Source: Propionibacterium sp. oral taxon 192 str. F0372
Lineage (GTDB): Bacteria; Actinomycetota; Actinomycetes; Propionibacteriales; Propionibacteriaceae
NCBI RefSeq assembly: GCF_000413315.1
Contig: NZ_KE340297.1
Coordinates: 1,744,581-1,808,580 of the forward strand
DNA length: 64,000 nucleotides
Reading direction: 5' to 3'
Under the pieces are notes generated by a model. It did no database searches and was not told where the DNA came from. It saw only the letters and a list, made by a program, of their open reading frames with translations. This document shows positions 17,189-26,001 of the stretch, in pieces. Position 1 is the first letter of the stretch. Each line of letters begins with the position of its first letter. The position numbers and the translations under genes are program-made.

Positions 17189-18853
17189 TCAGGGGTGCTG
17201 TGCGATGATGCCCACGCTGGAAGTATTCTCGCCGTTGCCACCCAGGTCGGTGAAGGTGGTGGTCACGGTGATGGTCTTGTTGGCATCGGCATCGGTCAGC
17301 TGGTAGCTGCGCGAGGTGGCTCCGGGAATCGCTACCCCGTCGGCAAGCCACTGGTAGTTGACATTCTCGGGCACGCCATTGGGGTCCAATACCTCGGCGT
17401 GGACGGTCTGCCCGACTTTCGTCGTGCCACGCACATATGTGCCGGCCTTGGTCGCAGCATCATCGACGTGGTTGTGGACGCCCGCGTCAACGGTCTTTCC
17501 TCCGATGTGGACATTGCCGGTGACCTGATTGTCTGTGGCACCGGAGAACAGGTGCAGGGTCATCGGGAAGGCCATGTTCAGCTGGTTGCCAGCATTGCGG
17601 ATCGTGTTATTGATCACCTGGCAGCCAATTGCGCGATGCAGCATGATCCCGGATTCGTTGTCCAGCACCTGGTTACTCTCCAGGCGCACGCCCTTGATGG
17701 AAGCATCGTTCTGCTCACCCCAGGTCAGGACGATGCCGTCGCCGAGGTTCTCCGAAAAGACGGAATCACGAACCTCGACGTTCTCGACGAGGTTGCCGTT
17801 CTCTGGCTCAATGTCTAGTCCAGCCTGCGGGGCAATCCCGTTGGTGCGGGAGAAGGTTGAGTTCAGCACGCGAATGTTGGTGCCGTCCACGATCGACAGA
17901 CCCTGCCGACGGTTGTTGACGGAGGTTACATTGCACAGTGCAACCTGATTACTGCGGGCATCCCAGACCTGCCAGGCCTGGCCGATGTAGAAGCCATCGC
18001 CCCAGAAATCCTTGGAGGTGACATCCTGGACAGTCACCTTCTGGGAGGACTGGATGTTGACGCCATGGCCCCACTCGCCGCCCTGCCCGGTGTGCTGGTA
18101 TCGCTCACCGATCAGTGTGCCGCCCACGAGGTTGGCGTTTTCCACCTTGACAAAGGAGATCAGGGAGTAATGGGTCGTGTTGGTCGGCAGAGCCTTGAGA
18201 ACGGCATCGTCGGCCAGTTTCAGGGTGACATTGTTACGCATCATCAGGCCATGCACCGAGTCCACGGCGATGGGATTGATCATGTAGGTGCCGCCTGGGA
18301 TGTTGACGGTGCCACCGCCCGCGTCTGACGCTTGGTTGATCGCTCGTTGGATGGCCGCCGTGTCGTCGGTGCGGCCATCGCCCACAGCGCCGAAGGCGGC
18401 ATCCTTGACCTGAAGGGATAGCCCAGTGGTCTGGGTTGTTATGCAGGACTGCGTGAGCTGGGGCGCCCGGGCCAGTGGTCGGCCTGCGGACGTCTGCTGG
18501 TCATTGGTCGAGTCCTGGGGAACGGACAACTGCCCGTTGCCGCTGGGTACGAGTTGTACCCCTCCCGCAGCCGTTTGCGAGGTGGTGTCCGAGCCCTGGG
18601 GAGATGATCCTTGGCCAGAACCTCCGGATGCCTGGCCGGAGCCGGGGCCGTCGGAGGCCTGTGCAGGATCTTGCTGGAACGAGTGCTCATCAGTCTCAGG
18701 GGACGATGAGGACTGCTCGTTTGATGATGACGATTGACTGCTCGGCGGCGCAGCCACTGGGGCCGCGCCGTGAACGTCCTGTGATAGGTCTGATTTGCAA
18801 CCCGCCAAGGCGATGACGAGGAGAAGAGGAGCCAGGCTGATGGCCTTGCGCAT
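17189..18853 (-). CDS. Secreted lipoprotein with a right-handed beta-helix (pectate-lyase-3-like) domain
   Basis: Surface protein of 554 residues. It has a signal peptide with lipobox ALAGC (Cys19), a long Ser/Gln/Gly/Pro-rich low-complexity spacer (about 20-140), then a pectate-lyase-3-type start (KDAAFGAVGDGRTDDTAAIQ). Successive beta-helix coils follow, with repeated N-x-x-F/V patterns and an ESGIMLH coil. The C-terminal 90 residues (NYQWLADGVAIPGATS; YQLTDADANKTITV) resemble an Ig-like surface domain. It probably acts on a polysaccharide, but whether as lyase, hydrolase or epimerase cannot be told. It is divergent from the WXG/amidase cassette. Confidence 0.82.
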   Translation of the reverse strand: MRKAISLAPLLLVIALAGCKSDLSQDVHGAAPVAAPPSSQSSSSNEQSSSSPETDEHSFQQDPAQASDGPGSGQASGGSGQGSSPQGSDTTSQTAAGGVQLVPSGNGQLSVPQDSTNDQQTSAGRPLARAPQLTQSCITTQTTGLSLQVKDAAFGAVGDGRTDDTAAIQRAINQASDAGGGTVNIPGGTYMINPIAVDSVHGLMMRNNVTLKLADDAVLKALPTNTTHYSLISFVKVENANLVGGTLIGERYQHTGQGGEWGHGVNIQSSQKVTVQDVTSKDFWGDGFYIGQAWQVWDARSNQVALCNVTSVNNRRQGLSIVDGTNIRVLNSTFSRTNGIAPQAGLDIEPENGNLVENVEVRDSVFSENLGDGIVLTWGEQNDASIKGVRLESNQVLDNESGIMLHRAIGCQVINNTIRNAGNQLNMAFPMTLHLFSGATDNQVTGNVHIGGKTVDAGVHNHVDDAATKAGTYVRGTTKVGQTVHAEVLDPNGVPENVNYQWLADGVAIPGATSRSYQLTDADANKTITVTTTFTDLGGNGENTSSVGIIAQHP

Positions 18854-19220
18854 GATCTACCCAATCTTCCGGGGGTGATACCGAGGTATCCTTGCTATTC
18901 ATGCCGGACGAGGGAACTGATCGTGTCGCCCGACCGACACCAACATAACGTTACCTTAACGGTATCTGAGAGTGCTTTGTAGAACCTTGGAACAGTTGAT
19001 GGCAACAAAGGGCAGGTTTCCTACGTGGTTCAGTGCTCGGCCCGGATATTTGATCTTGGTTTGGGTATTCGCGTTGTTCTCTCCTCTGTCATGATCATCT
19101 GATTCGCCTGTCGGTTGTTACCGGTTATCACCTGATAGTTCGCCCCAGTGTGGACTCCGGTGTTGGTGTGGGTGCTCCTTTGGCGACGTACTCTTGTGGG
19201 AGAGACAAGGAGGCACCCTC
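18854..19220. other. Divergent intergenic region
   Basis: About 370 bp between the divergent beta-helix lipoprotein and the WXG/amidase cassette; it must hold promoters for both. It is locally AT-richer, with GTTACCTTAAC (a near-palindrome near 18949-18960) and an ACCGGT site near 19120. No gene is seen. Confidence 0.5.
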
Positions 19221-20513
19221 ATGCTCACTGTCAGTCAGGTAATGAACTCCAACCCCAGCCAGTGGGGCGATGCAGAAGAAGCTCTCGCCCGCATGTCCAA
19301 GGACATGAACGAGGCCGCTGATGGCCTGTACAACCGGGCTGGGGGCAAGCTGGAAAATTTTTGGACCGACGCGAACGGAAAGCAGGCGCATACCCGAATT
19401 ACCGAGCTGGCTAGTAGTTATAGCGTGTTGGCGATGCTATTGCGGGCGGCATGTTCGGTACTGACTGGGTTGGACCTGTCGTTGGGCACCTGTCGTAACA
19501 CGGTTGTTGATCTTCTGGGACAAGCCAAGGCGTACGGGTTTTCCGTGGCTGAGGACGGGAGTGTTGAACTCTCGAGTGAGCAGATGTCCTCCACGAATCC
19601 GACGAATGCAGTAGTGAAAGCACATAGCATTGAGGCTGGTCTCAAGGATGCCTTATCGGATGCGACGCGAATCGATGAGGAAGCCGCCAAGATGCTTGGT
19701 GACGAGCGGATGACCCAGTTGGACTTTGACAAGGACGGTGACGTCGACGCTGATGACATCAAGGGACATCGAGACGATGGGCAGACCTTGGACATGAGTT
19801 CCCAGGCTGCGCTGAAGGAGATCCTGGCAGCCATGCCGCTGGATGGAACTGAGCAGGAGCAACAGCAGTGGTGGAACTCCTTGTCCAAGGAGGAACAACA
19901 GATGTACATGAATGCTGCACCGCTTGAGGTGGCCGGTATGAAGGGAGTCCCTGACGACGTCAAATCGCAGATGTCGGGCTCGGACGAGCTCGGTTACGAC
20001 CGGTTGCGGCTGCTCCAGTACGCTCAGGATCATTGGAACGATTCCTCCATTGACTGGGACAAGAAGAACAACTGCACCAATTTTGTGTCGTTGGCTTTAG
20101 AAAATGCTGGCCTTGATCCCAAGGGAACCTTCACTCTCCAAGATGACAGCTGGGGGCACGGTTCGTGGACGCAGGGGCCGTGGGGTCTCAACCCGGGTTC
20201 CTACAGTGACTCCTGGGGTGGTGCCGATGCGCAACATGATCTGTTCACGCGCAGTGGATCGCAGGAGGTGCAACAAGGTGACGTTCGTCCCGGTGACATC
20301 GCCTACTGGTCCCAGCAGGGCGCGGGGGAGAATTCAGCAGGAGTGGAACACCATGCGGCCATCGTCACCGGAGTCCTGCCGAATGGTGATGTTCTGTACA
20401 CACAGCACACGGGGAACAGAGAAGACCAGTCGCTGGCTGCTCGCCTGCCCTACAACAACGTGCAGGAGGGTGATCAGGACATCAGATTCGTTCGTGTGAA
20501 GCAGACGTGGTAG
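19221..20513 (+). CDS. WXG-like secretion domain fused to an EF-hand-like linker and a Cys-His amidase domain
   Basis: Protein of 430 residues, no signal peptide. Residues 1-110 are helical, with FWTDANGKQA in the position of the WXG turn, like N-termini of type VII-exported proteins. Residues 168-179 match a Ca-binding EF-hand loop (DFDKDGDVDADD). The C-terminal part (about 255-430) resembles the Amidase_6/CHAP-like class, with nucleophile Cys285 in NNCTNFVSLAL and His377/His378 in EHHAAIV. Peptidoglycan or peptide amidase activity is inferred. ATG 19221 follows AAGGAGG. The next two genes are tightly linked, suggesting an effector cassette. Confidence 0.72.
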   Translation: MLTVSQVMNSNPSQWGDAEEALARMSKDMNEAADGLYNRAGGKLENFWTDANGKQAHTRITELASSYSVLAMLLRAACSVLTGLDLSLGTCRNTVVDLLGQAKAYGFSVAEDGSVELSSEQMSSTNPTNAVVKAHSIEAGLKDALSDATRIDEEAAKMLGDERMTQLDFDKDGDVDADDIKGHRDDGQTLDMSSQAALKEILAAMPLDGTEQEQQQWWNSLSKEEQQMYMNAAPLEVAGMKGVPDDVKSQMSGSDELGYDRLRLLQYAQDHWNDSSIDWDKKNNCTNFVSLALENAGLDPKGTFTLQDDSWGHGSWTQGPWGLNPGSYSDSWGGADAQHDLFTRSGSQEVQQGDVRPGDIAYWSQQGAGENSAGVEHHAAIVTGVLPNGDVLYTQHTGNREDQSLAARLPYNNVQEGDQDIRFVRVKQTW

Positions 20514-20523
20514 GAGGAGAAAA

Positions 20524-20829
20524 TTGGGTATCGAGATCAACACGGACATGGTGGCCAAGGCCTCTGAGGAGACCCGGACAGCTGTTGATGGTGCTGTTGA
20601 GCGGGCGAATGCGTCCTTGTCTACTTGTACCGGGGCCAGCGGCGCCAACAAAGATTTCAAGACCAGCGCTGCGTTGGACAAATGCGTGGAGGCCTGGGGC
20701 AAGATCATCGGTGATCTGGTCAACAAGTCTGTCGAGACTGCCGATGACTTGTCGGCTACGGCGCAGAGTGTCGACTACACCGAGGATGAGAACCGTAGGG
20801 CTGCTGCTGCATTGCAGGGGTTGTTGTGA
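20524..20829 (+). CDS. Small WXG100-like helical protein
   Basis: A protein of 101 residues, almost entirely amphipathic helix, with the EAWGKI segment in the position of a W-x-G turn and a C-terminal YTEDENRRAAAAL tail. The shape matches WXG100/ESX partner proteins, which pair with and are co-secreted with larger type VII substrates. It starts at TTG 20524 behind AGGAGGAG, 10 bp after the upstream amidase gene. Two Cys residues are present, unusual in this class. Its stop overlaps the GTG of the next gene. Confidence 0.65.
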   Translation: MGIEINTDMVAKASEETRTAVDGAVERANASLSTCTGASGANKDFKTSAALDKCVEAWGKIIGDLVNKSVETADDLSATAQSVDYTEDENRRAAAALQGLL

Positions 20830-21224
20830 GAAGGGCTGTTGTCGTATTGCTGGTGTTTTTGGCGGGTTGTAATCCGCTGGGTGCTCATCTGAGTTCTGAG
20901 GAGATCGCGGTCATGAAACCTGCCGAGGTGCTCACCCGGTTCATTGAGGCCGCGCAGCACCGTGACCAGCGCACCGGTGAGCAGCTTGCCGGTGAATGCT
21001 GGGTGGCAGTGCACGGTTGGTTCGTTGATGCTGGTCCGAAGGTCCGCGACTACAAGATCCCTGAGGTGGATGAACCAGCTGCCGGCACACTAGCTGCGTG
21101 GATTGACTTCGACTACACATCGGGTTCTGCTGATGGCTCCAAGGAGACTTGGCATGCCACCTTGCGTCGAGACAGTACAGACTCGCCGTGGCGAGTGTGT
21201 GAGATCTACGACTTCGGGGGCTGA
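20826..21224 (+). CDS. Small lipoprotein, candidate immunity protein for the amidase
   Basis: Lipoprotein of 132 residues: MRRAVVVLLVFLAGC is a signal peptide ending in a lipobox (Cys15). The mature domain of about 115 residues (VMKPAEVLTRFIEAAQHRD ... ETWHATLRRDSTDSPWRVCEIYDFGG) looks like a small NTF2-like or DUF4878-like fold. The GTG start overlaps the WXG partner's stop (GTGA), so expression is coupled. An extracytoplasmic lipoprotein encoded last in an effector cassette is the expected position for an immunity protein against a cell-wall amidase; this role is inference. Confidence 0.6.
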   Translation: MRRAVVVLLVFLAGCNPLGAHLSSEEIAVMKPAEVLTRFIEAAQHRDQRTGEQLAGECWVAVHGWFVDAGPKVRDYKIPEVDEPAAGTLAAWIDFDYTSGSADGSKETWHATLRRDSTDSPWRVCEIYDFGG

Positions 21225-21275
21225 ACCCAGGATTCACAGTCCTGCCTAAGGGTAGGAGCGCAGATATCATCGTCA

Positions 21276-21320
21276 GCCTGATGCCTGATGCCTGATGCCT
21301 GATGCCTGATGCCTGATGCC
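21276..21320. repeat. Heptanucleotide tandem repeat (GCCTGAT)6 upstream of nifJ
   Basis: Six exact copies of GCCTGAT (21276-21317) plus GCC. The array ends about 87 bp before the nifJ start. The short period and perfect units make copy-number change by slippage likely. It is not in a coding frame. Confidence 0.95.
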
Positions 21321-21406
21321 GGGTCAGGGGCACCTGAGTGGCAAGAACGGTGCAACGCACGAGACGGTCCTGCCCCATTAAGTGAAGGCTGTGGGACAAT
21401 CCACGG

Positions 21407-24400
21407 GTGGTTGATGTGAGCAACACGTGGGCAATGACAGACGGCAACGAGGCAGCGGCACGCATTGCGCACCGATTGTCCGATGTTATCGCTATCTACC
21501 CGATCACCCCGTCCTCGGCCATGGCCGAGGCTTCTGATGCGTGGAGCGCGGTGGGTCGCACCAATATCTGGGGCGAGGTCCCCGAGGTCGTCGAGATGCA
21601 GTCCGAGGCCGGTGCGGCCGGCGCTCTCCACGGAGCGGTTACCAAGGGATCACTGGGCACGACCTTTACCGCGTCCCAGGGTCTTTTGCTGATGATCCCC
21701 AACATGTACAAGATCGCTGGTGAGCTGACTCCCGCAGTGATCCACGTCGCAGCCCGTACCGTCGCCACCCATGCGTTGTCCATCTTCGGTGATCACTCCG
21801 ATGTGATGGGTGTCCGGATGACCGGCTGGGCAATGTTGTGCGCTACCTCCGTCCAGGAGGCCCAAGATTTCTCGTTAGTTGCCCACGCCTCGACCCTGCG
21901 CACCCGGGTCCCATTCCTGCACTTCTTCGATGGATTCCGTACCTCTCATGAGATCAACAAGATCCGGCTGCTGTCCGACGACGATATCCGGGCGTTGGTC
22001 CGGGAATCTGATGTGCTGGCCCATCGTGGGCGGGGTCTCACCCCTGACGCTCCCTCGATCCGGGGTACTGCGCAGAACCCGGATACCTATTTCCAGGCGC
22101 GTGAGGCTGCCAATGTCTTCTACGATGCGGTGCCGCAGGTCGTGTCGGAGGTTTTTGATGAACTCGCTGGACGAACCGGTCGCCGCTACCAGTTGGCTGA
22201 GTACCATGGGGCGCCCGACGCGGAGCGGGTCATCGTCGTGCTGGGATCAGCCTGGGGAACCACCAAGCAGGCGGTCGATGCCCTGAACGCTGGGGGGGAG
22301 AAGACCGGGGTGCTCACTTTGCGGTTGTACCGGCCATTCCCGGCCGGTGAACTCATTGATGCGTTGCCCCGCACCGTACGCTCAATCGCGGTGCTGGACC
22401 GCACCAAGGAACCGGGGGCCAACGGGGAACCGCTGTTTGCCGATGTCATGGTCGCCGTTGCCGAGCACGCTGAGCATTTCGCTGCTGGAACCCCACGCGT
22501 CATTGGTGGGCGCTACGGGCTGTCGTCGAAGGAGTACACCCCCGCCATGGCGGCCGGGGTCTTCGCTGAGCTGGCGTCCGCCAGCCCCAGGAGCAGGTTC
22601 ACCGTCGGTATCACCGATGACGTCACCCATCTCTCGGTCACCGTTCCTGATCACTTTGACGTCGGTGATCAGGCCTTGGGCGCGGTCTTCTATGGGCTGG
22701 GCTCTGACGGCACTGTGGGCGCATCGAAGAACACGGTGAAAATCATCGGCGCTGACGAGAATCGCTACGCCCAGGGTTATTTCGTCTACGACTCCCGTAA
22801 GTCCGGAGCCACCACGATCTCCCACCTGCGTTTCGGTGACCGCCCGATCGATTCCGCCCATCTCATCACCGAGGCGGATTTTATCGCCGTCCATCAATTC
22901 GACCTGGTGAACCAGATGAAGACGGTGGACATCGCCAAAGTGGGTGCTACCGTGCTCATCAACTCACCCTACGGCACCGATACCTGGGCCCATCTGCCTC
23001 GCGAGGTGCAGCAGATCATCGTTGACCGAGGTCTGCGGGTACATGTCATTGACGCGGCATCCGTCGCTAGGGCCGCTGGGCTCGGGGCGCGGATCAACAC
23101 CGTCATGCAGCCCTGCTTCTTCTACCTGTCCGGGGTCGTCGATCGTGAAGAGGCCATCCCACGGATTAAGGCATCCGTCGAGGCCACCTACGGTCGTCGC
23201 GGCAGGTCGGTGGTCGAAAAGAATTTCGCAGCCATCGACGCAGCCATCGACGCACTCCACGAATTGGAGACACCAGCGGTGGATTCCGAACTGCACCGCA
23301 TGGCACCGATGCCCGATTCTGCCCCTGACTTCGTGAAGAAGGTCACCGCGGTGATGCTGGCCGGGGAGGGGGACCGGTTGCCGGTCTCCGCCATGCCGGT
23401 GGATGGGGTGTGGCCCTCGGGCACCACAAAGTACGAGAAGCGCGGCATCGCTGCCGAGATCCCGATCTGGGATCCGTCTATCTGCATCGACTGTGGGAAA
23501 TGTGCCATTGTGTGCCCGCACTCGGCCATCAGGGTGAAGATCACCCCTGCGGAAAACCTCGACGATGCTCCCGAGACCTTCCAGTCGAAGATCTACAAGG
23601 ATCGCAAGCTGGCCGATCACAGGCTCATTGTGCAGGTTTCCCCGGATGACTGCACCGGTTGCGCGGTGTGCGTCGATATCTGCCCGGCCACCTCGCGTAC
23701 CGAGGTGAAGCACAAGTCGATCAACATGGAACCGCGCATGGAACATGTGGCGGTCGAGCGGACTAATTTCGACTACTTCTTGGGCATTCCCGAGATTCCT
23801 CGCGACCACGTCCGCCACGATCAGGTCAAGGGTGTGGCGGCACTGCAACCGCTGTTCGAGTTCTCCTCAGCCTGCTCCGGTTGTGGCGAGACTCCCTATT
23901 TGCGCACCCTGACCCAGTTGTTCGGGGATCGGCTGCTGATGGCCAATGCCACCGGCTGCTCGTCAATCTACTCAGGCAACCTGCCCACAACCCCGTACAC
24001 CACCAATGCTCAGGGCCGCGGCCCCGCTTGGTCGAACTCGCTGTTCGAGGACAACGCCGAGTTCGGTCTCGGCTTGCGCCTAGCCTGGGAGAAGCAGAAT
24101 GCCCAGGCACGCCGCTTGGTTGGGGAACTTGCCGGTCATCTGGATCCCGGACTGGTCAGTGGCTTGTTGACCGCTGACCAAACTGCTGAATCCGGTATCA
24201 CAGCCCAGCGAGAACGCGTCGAGGCTCTCAAACAGGCTTTGGCTAGCCTTGATGACTCCCGGGCCGTTCACCTGCTGTCACTGGCCGATGAGTTGGTCGA
24301 CAAATCGGTGTGGATCGTCGGTGGCGACGGATGGGCCTATGACATCGGATTCGGTGGTTTGGACCACGTGCTCGGATCCGGACGTAATGTCAACGTCTTA

Positions 24401-24964
24401 GTCCTGGATACCGAAACCTATTCCAATACCGGTGGCCAGGCCTCCAAGGCAACCCCGCGTGGTGCAGCGGCCAAATTTGCGGTGGCTGGGAAATCTTCTC
24501 CCAAAAAGGACCTCGGGCTGTTTGCTCAGGCCTATGGCAATGTCTACGTCGCCCAGATTGCCATGGGGGCCAATCAGCAACAGGCTGTAAGAGCGCTTTC
24601 TGAGGCCCAGGCCTGGCCCGGTCCATCGATCGTCATCGCCTATTCGACCTGCATCGCTCACGGCATTGACATGGCCACTTCCATGTCCCACCAGGCCGAC
24701 GCGGTGGCCACCGGTTACTGGCCGTTGTACCGTTACCGGCCCACCGAGGAGGAGGGAGCGGTACCGCTGCGAATGGATTCCAAGGCTCCATCCGGGTCCG
24801 TCGCAGAATTCATGATGGCCGAGAACCGCTATGCCATGCTGAAGCGCGCCAACCCGGGACGAGCAGAGGAATTGTTTGCTCTCGCACAGGCCGATGCCGA
24901 CGAACGCTGGCGTTACTATTCGCAACTCGCATCCGTGCAACGGGCCAAACCGAAGGGCAACTGA
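21407..24964 (+). CDS. nifJ: Pyruvate:ferredoxin (flavodoxin) oxidoreductase
   Basis: Single-chain enzyme of 1185 residues converting pyruvate and CoA to acetyl-CoA and CO2 while reducing ferredoxin or flavodoxin; a mark of anaerobic metabolism. Domain order: N-terminal pyruvate-binding region (AYPITPSSAMAE), transketolase-like domain II, gamma region, two [4Fe-4S] ferredoxin motifs (CIDCGKCAIVCP and CTGCAVCVDICP), then the CSGCGETPYL cluster and TPP domain (GGDGWAYDIGFGGLDHVL). GTG 21407 follows GACAAT by 6 nt, so a leaderless start is possible. The DHOD-like gene follows after 1 bp. Confidence 0.96.
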   Translation: MVDVSNTWAMTDGNEAAARIAHRLSDVIAIYPITPSSAMAEASDAWSAVGRTNIWGEVPEVVEMQSEAGAAGALHGAVTKGSLGTTFTASQGLLLMIPNMYKIAGELTPAVIHVAARTVATHALSIFGDHSDVMGVRMTGWAMLCATSVQEAQDFSLVAHASTLRTRVPFLHFFDGFRTSHEINKIRLLSDDDIRALVRESDVLAHRGRGLTPDAPSIRGTAQNPDTYFQAREAANVFYDAVPQVVSEVFDELAGRTGRRYQLAEYHGAPDAERVIVVLGSAWGTTKQAVDALNAGGEKTGVLTLRLYRPFPAGELIDALPRTVRSIAVLDRTKEPGANGEPLFADVMVAVAEHAEHFAAGTPRVIGGRYGLSSKEYTPAMAAGVFAELASASPRSRFTVGITDDVTHLSVTVPDHFDVGDQALGAVFYGLGSDGTVGASKNTVKIIGADENRYAQGYFVYDSRKSGATTISHLRFGDRPIDSAHLITEADFIAVHQFDLVNQMKTVDIAKVGATVLINSPYGTDTWAHLPREVQQIIVDRGLRVHVIDAASVARAAGLGARINTVMQPCFFYLSGVVDREEAIPRIKASVEATYGRRGRSVVEKNFAAIDAAIDALHELETPAVDSELHRMAPMPDSAPDFVKKVTAVMLAGEGDRLPVSAMPVDGVWPSGTTKYEKRGIAAEIPIWDPSICIDCGKCAIVCPHSAIRVKITPAENLDDAPETFQSKIYKDRKLADHRLIVQVSPDDCTGCAVCVDICPATSRTEVKHKSINMEPRMEHVAVERTNFDYFLGIPEIPRDHVRHDQVKGVAALQPLFEFSSACSGCGETPYLRTLTQLFGDRLLMANATGCSSIYSGNLPTTPYTTNAQGRGPAWSNSLFEDNAEFGLGLRLAWEKQNAQARRLVGELAGHLDPGLVSGLLTADQTAESGITAQRERVEALKQALASLDDSRAVHLLSLADELVDKSVWIVGGDGWAYDIGFGGLDHVLGSGRNVNVLVLDTETYSNTGGQASKATPRGAAAKFAVAGKSSPKKDLGLFAQAYGNVYVAQIAMGANQQQAVRALSEAQAWPGPSIVIAYSTCIAHGIDMATSMSHQADAVATGYWPLYRYRPTEEEGAVPLRMDSKAPSGSVAEFMMAENRYAMLKRANPGRAEELFALAQADADERWRYYSQLASVQRAKPKGN

Positions 24965-24965
24965 C

Positions 24966-25958
24966 ATGGCAGACCTCACCACCAGCTACCTTGGTCTCGA
25001 TTTGCGGGCGCCGATCATCGCCTCGGCCTCGCCGCTCACCGGCCAGCTTGACTCCCTGCTTGCCCTGGAGAGGGCCGGTGCCGGTGCCGTCGTGCTGCCC
25101 TCGTTGTTCCAAGAGGAGGTCGAGGCAGAGGAGATGGCGGCCGTTGACATGATGGAAGTCGGTGATGGCTTTGCGGAATTCGATTCGGCCCCATTGGCTG
25201 GCATCGACATGTCCGGGATGGGCACCCAACATCACCTTGATCTGGTTGCCGAAGCCACGGCGAATTTATCGGTCCCGGTGATCGCCTCGGTCAATGGGTC
25301 CCGCAAGGGAGGCTGGGTCGACTACGCCAAAGAGCTGGTGGCTGCTGGTGCCAACGGGATTGAGTTGAACCTGTTCTCGGTCAACACCGATGAGACGGAA
25401 TCATCGGCTGATGTCGAGGAGCGTTACCTGGAGATCATCTCTGCGGTGCGCGCCGGGATAGATGTCCCCTTGGCCGTGAAACTGTCGCAGCACATCACCG
25501 GGCTGTCTGCCTTCGCGCTACGGGCTCAGCAGGCGGGAGCAGACGGGCTGGTGCTGTTCAATAGGTTCTACGGTGCTGAGGTGGACCTTGATGCGATGGC
25601 CCTCACCTCTAAACTTGCCCTGTCCACTTCAGATGAGTTGCGGTACCCGTTGCGCTGGATTGGAATCCTGCGGGCCCAGCGTGAGGGGTTGGGCTTGGCA
25701 GCCACCTCCGGGGTGCACTCCGGCCTGGATGCCGTGAAGGCGATCCTGGTGGGTGCTGACGTGGTGTGCACGACCTCTGAGGTGCTGCACGCGGGGCCTG
25801 AGCGAATCGGTGGGATGATCGCCGAACTCGACGAGTGGCTCGACGCCCACGGCTACCCCTCGGCCAACGAGGCCAGGGCAGCAATGAGTGCGGCAAATGT
25901 GCCGGATCCCGGTCAGTTCGAGCGGGCTCAATACATGAAGGTGATCACCTCCCGCTGA
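24966..25958 (+). CDS. Dihydroorotate dehydrogenase-like flavoprotein next to nifJ
   Basis: TIM-barrel FMN protein of 330 residues from the DHOD/PreA-like family (LGLDLRAPIIASASPLTG; ASVNGSRKGGWVDYAK; NGIELNLFSVN; PLAVKLSQH; TSGVHSGLDAVKAILVGAD). It differs from true PyrD in its motifs, so the substrate is unknown. Starting 2 nt after the nifJ stop, it is almost certainly co-translated with the oxidoreductase, a frequent pairing in anaerobic bacteria that suggests a redox-linked role. Confidence 0.85.
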   Translation: MADLTTSYLGLDLRAPIIASASPLTGQLDSLLALERAGAGAVVLPSLFQEEVEAEEMAAVDMMEVGDGFAEFDSAPLAGIDMSGMGTQHHLDLVAEATANLSVPVIASVNGSRKGGWVDYAKELVAAGANGIELNLFSVNTDETESSADVEERYLEIISAVRAGIDVPLAVKLSQHITGLSAFALRAQQAGADGLVLFNRFYGAEVDLDAMALTSKLALSTSDELRYPLRWIGILRAQREGLGLAATSGVHSGLDAVKAILVGADVVCTTSEVLHAGPERIGGMIAELDEWLDAHGYPSANEARAAMSAANVPDPGQFERAQYMKVITSR

Positions 25959-26001
25959 ACACCGGTTAAGGGTCAGTGCTCTGCGGAAAGTGTCCTTCCA
26001 T

